A stretch of 64,000 nucleotides of DNA from Cristatella mucedo. Its lineage: Eukaryota; Bryozoa; Phylactolaemata; Cristatellidae. Made by a program: the position numbers and the translations under genes. The notes below the pieces were generated by a model that was not told the DNA's origin, ran no database searches, and saw only the letters and a program-made list of their open reading frames with translations. Positions 10,916 through 38,776 of this stretch are shown here, piece after piece (the first letter of the stretch is position 1; the number at the start of each line of letters is the position of its first letter). The stretch covers positions 6,645,001 through 6,709,000 of the forward strand of contig WPIO01000002.1 in NCBI GenBank assembly GCA_009760855.2, read 5' to 3'.

Positions 10916-12975
10916 TATCTTGACCAGGAGTGACTCTTTTGATGTTCAGGGTCATAAGAACAACAGACCTAAGCACTAATCACAATTATTTCCTGTTTAA
11001 CAAGAGGGAATTTCTCCCACTCTTAAAGACACCAAAGCTTTGATGTCACTACCTACGTAAAGACTTAAGGAGGGCATCCTCGAGAAGACAGGGGCTCGAC
11101 CCTCACCAAATACGGTAGTGCAACAAGCCATTTGCACAAAAACGTTTAGAGGTCGGCATGTCTGTCTGTCTGTGTGTGTGTGCCTGTGTGTGTGCATGTA
11201 AAAATGCCCGTGTGTGTGTGTGCATGCGTGCCCACTCGCATGCTTTCTTTCTATGAGAATGCGTGAGTCGGTGTGCTAGTAGAGTTATGCGATTCTTTTG
11301 TATGTATGTGCTGCATGAGCTAATTTATATATTATACTGTTCACTATTGTCTTACAACGTGTGCACTTGTGTTCGATGGCATGTGCACGGTATTTTCCTT
11401 GGTATAAAGATGTTTGTCGTTTTAGTTTTTAGTGCTTACAACCACGTGGAACGTGTTTACTGATTTGTAAGTCCTCTGAACCTGCCTAAAAGATTTTTGT
11501 GGACACGGTTATGCCTTCGGCTACCACCTACTCTTGAAATAGCTTGCAAAATGCTCCACAGAAGAGCACCTAAAGTTATATGAGGCACTGATATCGATCG
11601 TTGTGGTTTGGGCACTTGTGTGCAATATTTGATATATCTGCATCACTAAAAATGTTCTCCCTTATATATAAGAAAATGGAGATCTTTTATTGTTGGTTAA
11701 CGGAATGACTAGTGATGTCTGGAATGTGCTTCATGTAATACATTTTGAAATGGCCTGTGATCATGAAAGCTTTTAGAGCTAAAGTGCCCTGTACCTTAAA
11801 TACAATGGCACACCCAATTTCTTTGACAAGTGCAACGGTGTGTCTGCTAAGCATGTTCGCAGCCTGTACCCGTCCACATTTATGTTTTGACTATATTTTG
11901 TTTTGTCCTCCGTTTCTGTGTGTCTGCATACTTTCTTGACTGGTCAATTTAACAATGATTAGGATTTTTATTCTAATAAAAAGCCTTTTATGGTTCCGAA
12001 GTTGTCTCCTAGATAAAATAGCATACTCTTCACATCACGTACGTTGTATTCAGCTTGAATATGAAATGTACTGTGAGACTTTTCAGTCATTAATTTTTCT
12101 CTTGATGTTTCTGTTGAGTGTCTATAAATACAAATGCAAATGGGCTTTTATCCGATACCCCGAGGTCATGGGTCAGTTTGTGCTTAGACTTTAAGCATGT
12201 GCAGTTGAGTGCATATAACGTTGTGCTCTCATCTTTTCCTTATTTCTTTACGACGGATGCAAATCGTGTATGAAAGCCTGCCTTTCACAGGCTCGTCTAA
12301 GAAAATTCTTCACAGCGCAATTTCTTCGGAGAACATAAGATAGACTAATAGTAGCATGTAGTGCCACCTGGATCATGCGTGTGACAGTTGCTACTTCCCA
12401 TACACTATCGTTATGAAACTTTAAGATCAAGTGGCTACATAGTCACAATCCAGAGCCGTTGCATGCCATGAAGCAACTGCAGCATAATATTCAAGCGCGA
12501 CTAGCCACAGCATGGAATCTTATCTTACATATAGGTAGCCTGCTCATTATTCTGTTATGAGAGCATAGTAAGCACAAGTAAAATGTACATCCCTCATAGA
12601 TGATTATACAAGGCATACCCTCGGGAAGACGAGTGGTGACATTTTGGCATTGCCATCATTGAACCTGCACCATATATTGGTTCATTCTTTCAAAAGGATC
12701 AGTATAAAGGTTTATAACTTTCATATTCTAAATCATGTATCCTATGAACTGAAAACTAGAGCTACATGTCGTGGGATCCTGGGTGTATGAGCTCTCTCGC
12801 CTTCGCATTTGTCTAAACAAGTTACAGTGCTTAAATATGCTGCAAATTTCTTTAATATTTGGGCATACAGCAGCAATGCTCCTAGGGGGTAGGGATAAAA
12901 AAAAAGTTGGATGTTTCGCCCACATAAATGTTCTTTCTCATGAGCCAACGACGTTGCATGCATTTCCACCATGCA
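10916..12975. other. no gene recognised
   Basis: Only short frames are present. A TG-rich patch lies at 11160-11222. Nothing resembles a known domain or repeat family. Confidence 0.5.
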
Positions 12976-13032
12976 TTTCCAAGTGCCTAGACAGAGATTG
13001 AGTTCTCTGAGGGCGCTTTATCAAGTGTATGA
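12976..13032 (+). mobile_element. LINE family A 3' remnant
   Basis: A 57-bp match to the family 3' end (GTGCCTAGACAGAGATTGAG ... GCTTTATCAAGTGTAT) without a microsatellite tail. Confidence 0.6.
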
Positions 13033-13397
13033 GAGAAGGAGAAAGAGAGCACGGAATATAAGGTATGCTGCATCCTCTTATTCTGTATGGACGAATGGGT
13101 AGCAACGGCAGCAGCAAAGCAAGTCTTGACTCAAGCCCCCGGCAAGCATTCACTGCACAGTAGTACTAAATGCCGAGATCGGCATCGTGCAGGCATTGCT
13201 TAGCTTACCACCTACAAACTCAGCAGCCTAAAACAGGTGCTCAGATTATGCTGACACAGATAGCCCCCATGAGTTTAAGCCACTAGTAAACTGCTTGCTA
13301 CCAGCGATTCAAGCTCAAGGGAAGCACTAAACGATTGTCACATGCATCGGATGAGCCCTGTTTAGCATTGACTGATGGGTGAGGTGATTATGAGAGT

Positions 13398-13720
13398 AAT
13401 AATACAACATTGATATAGTACCCTAGGGAGACTAAACTCTTCCTAGTCACTTTACATATGCCGGAAAAAGCATGCCGATTGTTCAGTCACAACGTGCCAC
13501 GTTTCAGACCAGACGTGCACACAAAGGACAATTCTCTTGGACGAGGCAAACGCTATAAGGAACGAGCACTTTTTGAATTTCGTTTTGAATGTCGTCAAAT
13601 AGGCGAGGTATAAGTCAGCGGTGAATTCCAGGCTTTGATAGCACTAAAGCTCCACAATTATAGGCATGGTCTTGAGGGAATTAGAAATTAGTTAATGGCA
13701 CAACCCAACGACCAGATTCA
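13398..13720 (-). mobile_element. old LINE family A copy
   Basis: AATAATACAACATTGATATAG begins a strongly diverged 3' UTR in reverse orientation, and the coding end is still recognisable near GAATTCCAGGCTTTGATAGC. Confidence 0.55.
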
Positions 13721-13850
13721 GAAAAGCAGTCGGTGGGGAGGGAGGGAGGCCTGATAAAATCAGCTGTAATTGCCTGCTGCTTTTGCGAGGCTAGCCAAAC
13801 GATTGAAATCCTCTCAGTCAGAACACGGCTTTTCTTTGTATGTCAGTGGC

Positions 13851-13873
13851 GGGGGGGGGGGGGGGGGGGGGGG
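13851..13873 (+). repeat. run of 23 G
   Basis: Twenty-three consecutive G residues, beside the tail of a SINE. The run can form G-quadruplexes and its length is error-prone in sequencing. Confidence 0.95.
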
Positions 13874-13884
13874 ATAAAAAGAAA

Positions 13885-14055
13885 TACTAGAGATTTAACA
13901 GCCTCTTTTGTATAGCGACAGAATAGCCGTTACAGCTATCACCACCTCTTGCAACGGCGATTAAAGATCACCCAGCGAAGGATTCGAACCCATGACCTCA
14001 GGATCGAGCTCGTGAAAAGCAACAGCCTTACCTAGTGAGCGAGCCCAGGCCAGGA
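13885..14055 (-). mobile_element. tRNA-derived SINE
   Basis: On the minus strand a tRNA-like head has a box A-like TCACTAGGTAAGG and a perfect box B GGTTCGAATCC (13990-13980). The body with GGTGATAGC...GCTATACAAAAGAGGCTGTT follows and is shared with the copies at 22563, 31480 and 49064. It is transcribed by Pol III in intact families. Confidence 0.8.
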
Positions 14056-15564
14056 ACTGCTGCAGCAACAGGCATGAACGATCGGAAATGTCTGGTGTTT
14101 TGAGTTGACCGCACGAAGCTGTCCTGGTCTGTCGGCAAGGCTGACCTTCGTGCTCCACATAATCCGGCTGCTAAGAGCGCGTCACTAAGCTTACCGGCTC
14201 CAGCCCGCCACTCTGTCGACTACTTATTTATTCGCCTGCTTCTACGGGGTTCTGACTCAGCCGCTTTGCAGCTTTCACGATGTAGCTTTTTCTTTTCGAT
14301 AAAAAACTCCCCACCTATTTCAAAGTAACTATGGTACATTGAAGAGTGCTGCAGGGGGGATGGCAGCATCAGCACTACGGCGAGACTCGTGCTGCTGCCT
14401 CGGGCAAGGCGATGCCCGGACGCCTGCAAGTAGCTGCTTAAATCTCGTTCTCGTGCCGCAGGAGCCTGCCGGTAGCAGATGCTTTCACCTAAGCCGATGT
14501 AATGATGAATAGACTTCACACTGCAATCAGCAGAGCACGTTCGAGCTATGGAAGCTGCCCGTTGGCCAGCAGTCACTTGCTGTTACGATTGGTTAGCCGA
14601 GTCGAGAAAGATCTTGTACTTGGTGGTGCCCGACTATAGGGAATTGCCACAGTTCTCACTAAGAAATCCGGTTTTACCTCGGTCAGTCATTAAACAGAGA
14701 TGCTGAGCATGATTTGCAAAGCACTTATAAAGATCAAAGCTGCGGTCACTAGTTTCGAGTTTCGCTTGGGAGCAGTCATTAGGCTGTTCATAGAAACTTC
14801 ATAATAAAATTATTCTATTATCGTGTAAAGCAGAAGATGGCTGCAGAAGCTGAGCAATCATCAGCCTTTATTTAAAAAAAAACTGAAAGCTTGACTCTCC
14901 TAACAGATAAAACTACAGGAATCGAGCAAACTAAATAGTGCAGCCCTGAGAAGATAAAGGCACTGCAAGCTAAAAGTGCAGCTAGTGTGTTTCTGAAAAG
15001 CCTACATGCAAAAAACCAGCAATTCTGTATATATACACTGTAAAAACCAAAATATTGTTAACAGTTTGGTTGTAGATGATCTGGAGGTTGCAAAACCCGA
15101 CAGGTCAAGCTATGCTAATCTAAAGCCTTGGGTACTCGATACTTACCACTTCACTGCAACACCCACTTAGTCCCAGCGGTTTTTTGGTAGGTAAATTACA
15201 TTACACCAGTCGACTTTTAAAAACAGTACGTTTAGAAAAAATGCAACACGATATATGCAAACCGAAAGAGTTATAAAATTACTAAATTCCAATTACAGTT
15301 CATCTGTAGGTTGTGAATGCTGAAAGTACAAACTAGTCTAACAATAAAACACGTAATGCTTACAAAACAAAAACAAATTTGCAAAAACAATTACAAAATT
15401 ACAAAAACAATTAGCTTGAATGTATACAAATTGTAAGAATAAAAAATTAATAACATCAAAGTGTCGTTTACCAGAAAGCGTGAACCTATGAGCTTACTCG
15501 CAACTGATCACAAGAAAAAGGTCTTAGCAACAGCACATACGATAATTATTGTGATTAAGAAGCC
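14056..15564. other. IAP-A 3' UTR and downstream DNA
   Basis: AT-rich sequence with repeated ACAAAAACAATT-like runs at 15360-15415. The part between 14867 and 15564 is probably the IAP-A 3' UTR. No other gene seen. Confidence 0.4.
14867..14872 (-). terminator. candidate poly(A) signal of IAP-A
   Basis: AATAAA on the minus strand, the first such hexamer I find after the IAP-A stop, about 700 bp downstream. It borders an A/T-rich stretch. This is a motif match only. Confidence 0.35.
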
Positions 15565-31298
<15,734 letters not shown>

Positions 31299-31479
31299 CC
31301 CACTGAAAGCAGCAGCTTCCTGGAAGCAGTATCAATAATCTGCAACAAATAGCAGAAATCGTGTGAAGGTCAAGCAGCAGCACTAACTAGCCCGGTAAGA
31401 TGTCCTCGCGATGGCAGTTAGTTTTCTAGCCGTCAACCAGCAGGCAAGACTTGTCCGATTGAGTTCTTGGATTAAAAAA

Positions 31480-31600
31480 AAGTTAGCTGATTTAACAGCC
31501 TCGTTTATATAGCAGCAGAAGAGCCTAAACTGTTATCACCACCGCAACTGCAGTGGGCAATAAAGGATCGCCCGTTGCAGGACTCAAACGCACTACCTGG
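31480..31600 (-). mobile_element. truncated SINE copy
   Basis: The SINE body (CAGCCTCGTTTATATAGCAG ... AAAGGATCGCCC on the plus strand) is present, box B is degraded (31590-31580) and the rest of the tRNA head is missing. Confidence 0.7.
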
Positions 31601-31636
31601 GACGTGAAGAGCCAGCAGCAGTGCACAGACAAAAGC

Positions 31637-31644
31637 ACACACAC

Positions 31645-31686
<42 letters not shown>
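31637..31686 (+). repeat. CA microsatellite
   Basis: A near-pure CA run upstream of IAP-A. Confidence 0.92.
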
Positions 31687-31689
<3 letters not shown>

Positions 31690-32025
31690 TAACGACCTTT
31701 AATTAAGAGACAAAAGTAAGAAAAGCTAGCAGCTGATGAGTAGTAAACGATTTCTAGCAAGGCACACTCGCGAATAGGAGGCATGCCTGAGATATGTCCT
31801 AAAATTGGTAGACGACATATATGTCATCCAGAAGATCCCTCTCAGGCAAAAGCCGAGGGGGCAGCCCGTCTCAAACTCCCGAGGCAGGAAGAGACCCTCG
31901 ACCAGTTCCATTCTGGCAAAGGTTGTCGAAGACAGATGTCCGGCCTCCGAAAGATCGCCGGCCGTGCTCGAAGTGAGCCAGCGAAAGACTAGATGAGAAT
32001 AATTACGACAAGAACTTCATACTAA

Positions 32026-32075
32026 CTCATGAGCTCTACCGGCTCTACAGCTCATGAGCTCTACCGGCTCTACAG
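32026..32075 (+). repeat. perfect 25-bp tandem duplication
   Basis: Two exact copies, 32026-32050 and 32051-32075, each starting CTCATGAGCTCTACC. Probably replication slippage. Confidence 0.95.
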
Positions 32076-32631
32076 TTGTATACCGACACTCTTTCAAGCT
32101 TGCAGCCTACATCGCCAGGACTGGGGGCGGATTCGTCCGAGCCAATGAGCTAGTGCAGTCTAATTTCTGACCAATTTATTACGTCGAAATAATTTAAAGA
32201 CCAATCGGGGCTGTCGAGAAAGGCCCGGCTTTACTTAAAACAACGACTACAGACCTCGAGGTGACAACGATCGAACCCTACCTCCAAGCCAACGTTTATG
32301 AGACCGTCGAGCTTCGACTGACACTTGCATAACAACATGTGTACCGATGGCACCACGTTCGCGTACTAGCAGTCGTTTCTAAACTAGTCCTGCCTTAAAA
32401 AAGCGATCACGCCTTCTGGAGAGACAGGTTGAATCGGCGAACCGATGGCGAACTGGTGGCACCCGTGTAGCTCTATAAGTCTAGCAGCCACTCGAGGGCT
32501 TGCAAACTAGATACTCCACAGATACTGCTAATTTAATTTCGCTGAGGACCAGCGCCAGAGCGCCAAGGAACGACGCGACTGAATGCTAAAATGACCACCT
32601 GCTACAACTAGCACACGGGTGGCATGAATGT

Positions 32632-33744
32632 CTGCGATGTACTGCGATACAGTTGCCATTTCCACAATAATTATCAGAAAAATCCGTTTTGATTCCAAAT
32701 CATACAGAATGGCGTTACGGTTTCACGGGCCAAATTGTATGCAGTTTCGCTTGCCCGTTTTCGCGATATTTCCTAAAATGGCCCACAGTAGCCAGCCTCT
32801 TTGCCAATAGCACAAAATGTATCGGGTCAACCCGGAACACTGTTTTCTGTAGTGTGGGATCAAAGGCTGAATCGAAACGCTTACAGTGGAAACGGCAGCT
32901 GTCGCAGTTCGCTTGTTGAGAGGCTGACTGGCCCGGGACATCGAAGGCCATCGCATGAGTACGCCCATCCGGTACGCCATGAAATTCGGTTGGTAAACGT
33001 AGAGCGTGATTGTCCACAATGTAGAATCAATATGGCAGATGCACGACGCCTATTACGGAAATTGCAGCTGTATCGCAGTTCGGCATCGGGTCACAGAAGG
33101 CCATTTCGTGAGAACGTGCGTTCGCAATTGCATGAAATACTGCGGGTAAACCCGGAACACTGTTTTCTATTACGTAGAATCAAAATCGCAGTTTCGTGAA
33201 GCTTCTTGCAGAAATGGCAATTACATCGCCGAGTAATAATTTAGGGCTGCTATCTGGACCGGCCCACCGGAGGCCATAGCATGAGAAGGCGCCAACAAAA
33301 ACGCAATGAAATCTGGTGGGTAAACACCCAACACTGTTGTCTACACAGTAAGTGGAAATCATATTCGCATATTTGCGAAGCTTTTTGTGCGGAAATGGCA
33401 GGTATATTTTAATTCGAATGTTGTGGGTCACCATTTTGACCGAGAACGCACACTGCAGTCGCATAAAATTTGGCGGCTAAACTCGCCATACTGTTTTCTG
33501 TAATTTGAAATCAAAACCCCATTTACGCGAAGCATCTTGTGGAAATGGCCGCTGCATCGCTGTTCAAATGTGTAAAAAGGCTGGCTGGTGCACGCCACTT
33601 CAGGCCATTGCACGAGAACGGGCAAGCGAAATTGCATAAAATTACGTGGGTAAACCCGCTTGAGAATTATGTATAATTTGGAGTCAAACCGCTGTTTTCT
33701 GACGTTTATTACGGAAACGGAAGCTGTATCGCAGTGCATCGCAG
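32632..33744. mobile_element. foldback-like element made of about 150-175-bp monomers
   Basis: The left end (about 32632-32815) is an inverted copy of the right end (about 33560-33744): both carry the same GGGCAAGCGAAA(T/C)TGCAT core, the ATTTGGA(A/G)TCAAA segment and the terminal TGTATCGCAGT...CATCGCAG. The interior is a tandem array of diverged copies of the same monomer in the right-hand orientation; the landmark equivalent to GGGTAAACCC recurs at about 32824, 32991, 33144, 33318, 33472 and 33647. No coding frame of note exists. The form resembles foldback (FB-type) transposons or a satellite with one inverted end unit. No target duplication was found. Confidence 0.68.
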
Positions 33745-33867
33745 TTATTAGCTTGACGCCCTAGCCCACGGAGGCCGGCCCAGATTAAAAACGTGCAGAG
33801 CCGGATTACGAAAGTGAGTCTATGCTCGCTAACCGCTAACCACGGAGTAGTGGCGGCTCAAGAGCAC

Positions 33868-33878
33868 ACACACGCACG

Positions 33879-33909
<31 letters not shown>

Positions 33910-33925
33910 GCGCACACACACACCG
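33868..33925 (+). repeat. CA microsatellite
   Basis: An ACACACGC/CACA run just right of the foldback-like element. Confidence 0.9.
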
Positions 33926-34082
33926 CAAATGCTGCAGTGGGCAGCACCCAAGGTCGCCCGCTGTTTCTACGCCCCCCCCCGACTATCGCAAACGACGAAA
34001 TTATGCCGAATTAGTATCAAGTAAATAAACGCTAAAATTTGACGCTATAATTTTTCGTTAAGTGCCGGTCTAGCCGGCTATC

Positions 34083-34295
34083 ATGAAAATCTTGTGGGTC
34101 TCGGGCCCCGACATAAACATTGTGCACATGTTGCCTCTATCCCTAGATGACAATCCTGGCTCCGGCACGGCCACAGAGGATCCTGGAAGCTTTCACCGCC
34201 ACTCCGAGGATATTTTAATCAGAATCAAAAGGGCTAAGGAGGAGCCGTACGAAATTCCCTTTTTCGACGTCCCTCTACCACCTGCCCCCGATTAA
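34083..34295 (+). CDS. unrecognised 70-codon ORF
   Basis: The frame starts with ATG (MKILWVSGPDINIVHMLPLS) and ends with an acidic, proline-rich tail. It matches no family I know. It could be a chance frame or the remnant of a retroelement. Confidence 0.15.
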   Translation: MKILWVSGPDINIVHMLPLSLDDNPGSGTATEDPGSFHRHSEDILIRIKRAKEEPYEIPFFDVPLPPAPD

Positions 34296-34469
34296 GGCAG
34301 AGCTTGAGGCATCGCGTCAAAAGTGCGCCCCCGCAGGCCTCACCAGCACCGCAACCGAGAAAATTGCGTAGCCTCTGATACAAGAGATAAACTATTAACC
34401 TGAACCGAAGGCGGACTCAGACGATTGGGCAACCTTGGCATGCAAGGATTGGTGACTGGAAGGAAGTCT

Positions 34470-34803
34470 TCAGCCCTTCCTAGTTTTAGCTCTGCACGTC
34501 CAAGTCTTCGGAACTCGCTTCCACGATTCTTACGCAACGACGACTACTTCCTGCTGCCGACTACAGCACATCCTTTCCAGCTGTCCTGGGCTGCTACTTC
34601 CATGCTACTTACTATCTCAACTGCTCTTCTGACTCTGCTATGCTTCCCGCTTCCTCGCTGTTGCATGAGGTGAAGTCTGTTGGTCACCGAATGCGTACCG
34701 AAAGCCACCTAGGTTTGGAGTGCGCCGTACAAAACCCTCTGCGTAACGCCCACATAGTCTTTGTGGAATTGCAGGCTGACATACATTACGTTGCATTACA
34801 TTC
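34470..34803 (+). mobile_element. LINE family B 3' fragment
   Basis: LRNSLPRFLRNDDYF-type coding end and 3' UTR ending in ACATTACGTTGCATTACATT. It stops at the CpG-rich promoter-like segment. Confidence 0.75.
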
Positions 34804-34839
34804 CAAAATGAAAGCGACTTCGGGGCGTTTTCAGAGAGT

Positions 34840-35200
34840 ACGAAGAGCCCCGATTCAAAGGAGGAGTGCGGCAGGAGGGCAGCCATTTTTAAGCGTCTTC
34901 GAAAAGCGAGCGGGACGTTGCGTTTGGAGAACGAGAGACCGAGCTCGGATGCGTCCCCTCCGGGCAGGCTCGCGCACTGTGGCGGCGCAACGAATTGGCA
35001 TCGTCCAATCAAAGGCAGCTTGTAGAGGCGAGCCGAAGGCGTACGGCCAGCGCCGCGAGGCAGTGCTGCTCCCAATCGCCCGATTTAACGTAGGAGCCAT
35101 GCGGCGCCAAATAAGCGAAAAGCCTCCGTGAAAACCCGACGAGCAGACAGCCGGGCCCGTCACCTTAAAAGATATTTTTGGACAATTCGAAGACCCCGAA
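34840..35200 (-). promoter_or_regulatory. CpG-rich promoter-like segment, possible IAP-A promoter
   Basis: This GC/CpG-rich island in otherwise AT-rich DNA holds, on the minus strand, an E2F-like TTTGGCGCC (about 35107), two ATTGG inverted CCAAT boxes (about 35075 and 35003), and a YY1-like AAAATGGCTGCC near 34882. It lies 3.5 kb upstream of the IAP-A coding start, whose exon has a spliced 5' UTR, so it could supply the first exon. The link to IAP-A is inference. Confidence 0.4.
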
Positions 35201-35395
35201 ATTATGCAGCCAGCGACGGCACGCATCGCCGCGACAGGCCTCGCTAGAGTGTCGAAGGTGAATTGAATTTTCTAAAGCCTCCGATAAAATACGGTCGTCG
35301 CTCGCTGTAAAAAAATTACAGCCCCACCTCTAGAAACCGCCCATGCGGCTGAACGTATAAGCCGAAGGCGCACCGATACGAGCGAGCGGCGATCC

Positions 35396-35562
35396 CCTAA
35401 CCATGTTATTCTTTTTGTTTGTTTTTCAAGCATGATTTTACTTACCATTCAATTGCATTTCCCTTTGCAGCAAATGTAAAGCGCCTAGAAAGAGATTAAG
35501 TTCTCTGAGGGCGCTTTATCAAGTACATTATATTATTATATTATTATATTATTATTATTATC
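35396..35562 (+). mobile_element. LINE family A 3' UTR fragment
   Basis: CCTAACCATGTTATTC to TTATCAAGTACATTA, with a tail of ATATT/ATT repeats. Confidence 0.82.
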
Positions 35563-37300
35563 CTGACTAGATATAAGCCAGCGGTGCAGCGGAATCCGCT
35601 CAGGAGAAACGCCTCGGGAGTCAGTGCTGAATGTCGACAAGCCTACAGAGTCGCTGGCAAAGTTTGGGTAGCCCGTTCATGGCTTCGGGGTGGGGCTGAA
35701 CGTTCATTTCGTCGCGTTCTGGAACAACCAGAGAGGTCGTAGCTAGATGCGGACATCCTTTCGTTTCTTAACGATTCTTAAAATGGAGGATTCTGGAAGG
35801 CATCGGCCCTACTCTAAGAGACTGACTGGGAACTAAAATGCTGGCAGGAGTAGCGTACGAGTGCTTTCGTTCTGTCCGTCTGAGCCTGGCGGCTGTGCCT
35901 CAAGAAGATTATAGGACAGCTCTATATAAGACTTGCACCCCTCCTTGTAAGCCTGGCAGTCAATATCGGCAGGGGCTGGCAGGCTTACAAGGGGCCTGCG
36001 ATTCGGGAAGGGCTTAGCGGCCATAGCAGCAAAGCCCAGCCTCAAGGGAAAGCAAATAGCCCACCCAATGCAATTCATCGCGCCGCGGCTGACTAAAATC
36101 GCTGGGTCAGCCTCGCTCTGCCTTGGCTTTCTGCTCGGCGCATCGCGCGGACAACGCGCGTAACTGCGTACCTGACAAAGGACTGGCGGCTATCATTCCC
36201 GATGAAATGCACCACGTGCAGTTCAAATCGACGAGCGGGGTTATCTGCCCCCAGCAGGCCATTGTCCTTAACGGAGTTAAAATCTCCGATTCTGAAAGCT
36301 GTGTCTGCTTAATGGAGTGCAATGATTCCAGATTGAATTTAATAGTCTTAAAAACCCGAACTCGGATGATAATTACTCGTAATTATGCGAGCAGGAAAAC
36401 GCCTGCCACTCGAGAGCCTGACGACGAACCTGACGTTCCGCCAAGTTCAGTCGCGTGCGCTAGCAGGTCACCACGCCCGGCAAAACGTGTTGATATACTT
36501 ACAATCTGCATGCTCTGTGTCCAGAAATAGATTAATTTTAATAATTTGCTTTCTTATACACTAAAATGTATGCAAATCAAAGCCAAACTGTATTTGAGAA
36601 CCGAAACAGAGTGAACACATTTCCGTCCAACGTTCGCCTGGTTCGGAGCTCTATGGTCAGGCATCCTGAGCTGATATTGCTCTAAATGAGCGGAGGCATC
36701 GTCGCACACCTTACATTATATTTGCTTATTATATTTTATTTTATATATATTATTTTATTATATATTATATTTTATTATATTACTCGTCAGTAATTGTTGT
36801 CAGTATTCTTGAGCTCAGTTGCCTTGGTTATTACAGAAGCTGTAGTTGTAGTTTTCCCTGAGCCCTAGGGAGTGCTTATTATTATAGTGCGGATAATGTA
36901 GTGGTTCGTGATCGTGCCTAGAAATCCTCGTCCGCATTTCCCTGTCTTAGCTCGTTTGCTTAGGGAGGTACATTGGTTGGCCTGGTGGTTCGCCTATGGA
37001 GCCTTACTCGGTGGCTATCATGGCAAGGAGTGCCGGGCGATTGCATTAGGTCAATGTTACACTTGAATACTATCTACCTCAGCTTTTATCGCCATTGGCA
37101 AGACTTTACGAATTAATAGCTATTGTTTTTGTAGTTCTAAAACGTAGGTAACCTATCGTCGGAGGTTGGAATCTTGGGGCCGTTGTCAATAGTGAGATAT
37201 GAGGGCAGTTCAATTTGTGATTTAGTAAAAACAAGGTACCTACCTGTAGCATACGTGTTGTTTTTATGAATGCTGTACATGTCACTTGCTGAGCCTCAGT
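35563..37300. other. no known gene; one unrecognised ORF
   Basis: A 135-codon frame at 36123-36530 (plus) shows no domain I recognise. An AT-rich TTATATTTTATTAT stretch lies at 36715-36785. Otherwise nothing. Confidence 0.35.
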
Positions 37301-37327
37301 CAGCAAAGCGTGTGGACTCTGTGTATG

Positions 37328-37402
37328 TTTGTGTGTGTGTGTGTGTGTTCATGTGTGTGTGTGTATGAGTGTGTGAGTGTATATGTGTGTGTATATGTGT
37401 GC

Positions 37403-37442
<40 letters not shown>
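37328..37442 (+). repeat. GT microsatellite
   Basis: Interrupted GT runs with a pure block at about 37406-37442. Confidence 0.93.
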
Positions 37443-37445
<3 letters not shown>

Positions 37446-37744
37446 CGCTTGCGAGCTGTCACGTGAGTAAATGTGGGAGTGCTCATGCATGGCTGTACGT
37501 GCATTTAGTGGTGTATTGTATGTTTAGGTGTGCTTGCACACCTGAGTTTATAGATCTGTCAAAGTGTCAAAGTTTAGCATAGATGTGTGTGACTGCTTTT
37601 TGAGGTGTGATTTGTTAGTGTCAGTGCACTGGTGCGTTTTGAGCCAGAGAACATCTGCATGTATGTTCAAGCTAGTGCCTCCATTTAGAGGCATGTGTGT
37701 ATATTTTGGGTTGTGTGTGGCAGCACAATAAGGTGTTTAGAGCT

Positions 37745-38275
37745 TATGCAAAAATTTGCAGCTAGGCTTGTGTGTGGCTGTCGTGGAAATTGCCTACACT
37801 ACACCACTTCTTGCTGACATATAATGTCTCCCCCATCAAGCTGTATATCGAATTCTAGGTTTTGTCACTCATTTTTAGGTCACTTCATTCTCTTGATCTG
37901 GCCTACCTATCTGAGCTACTTCAAAGTTAGACTACGCACAATACCACTGCCTCTTCTGACTCAAGCCGGCTTGCTTGCATCAAACCACCTTAAAATTCTT
38001 TCGAAACAGTGTTTTCAGTTCGTAAGCTCCCAGAGTTAGGAATTCAGTCAATGACGTCACGAAATTCCCTGACTTTAAGACAGTTATAACGAAGCTAATA
38101 AAGCTCCTTTACCTCACATAATATGTTGTGTATATGTGAATTGTCCCGCATGTGCTTGCGTATGCTGACACTGTTCATCATTCTATCACCAACCAAATGA
38201 CAAACTTAATTACTAGCATATGCAAAGAGCCTAGAAAGAGATTTCGCTCCCTTGTGGCACTATGCAAATGTTCTG
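37745..38275 (+). mobile_element. old LINE family A copy
   Basis: A heavily diverged thumb and 3' UTR (GCAGCTAGGCTTGTGTGTGG ... GAGCCTAGAAAGAGATTTCG), full of indels. Confidence 0.6.
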
Positions 38276-38701
38276 CTATAATTATTATGAATTTTGCCTT
38301 GTTGAAAGGGTGTGAGGACATATATCTCACTTTAAGGATGGTGTGTGAAGGTATATGAGCCATGATATTTGCCGTTTGGCAGAAGATTTGCTTATTTAGG
38401 TTAAGATAGAATGATGGCTTGTCAAACGACTGCGTGAGATGTCTTCCCTGAAAAAACTTGTGTGCTATCACAGTTTGAACAATTATAAAGTTTATATCTT
38501 GATTTTATGTTTTAAGTATGTGACCTGATTAGTCGAAGGATGTTGCTGTGCTGTCTAGGCACTTAAAGTGTGCACAAAACCTGGCTTGTCATCAAACCTT
38601 GTTTATACCAAGTCTATCAGCGACTTGTAAAAGGCCTGGGCAGACATATAGCGCTCTCATGGTACTATACAGATAACCTATTAATATCACTACAATCATA
38701 G

Positions 38702-38776
38702 GCAGCCTCAATGGCACACTTGGTAAGGTGATTGCTTTTCACGACCTCAACGCTGACTGAGATCGTGGGTTCGAAT
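38702..38776 (+). mobile_element. tRNA-like SINE head
   Basis: Box A-like TGGCACACTTGGTAAGG and box B GGTTCGAATCG lie 38 bp apart. The unit is cut at box B by the tail of a family B LINE in the opposite orientation. Confidence 0.6.

Noticed and set aside
36123-36530. 135-codon plus-strand ORF
   Set aside because: No recognised domain, no splice or promoter support, no second copy; listed only as an unrecognised ORF within a region.
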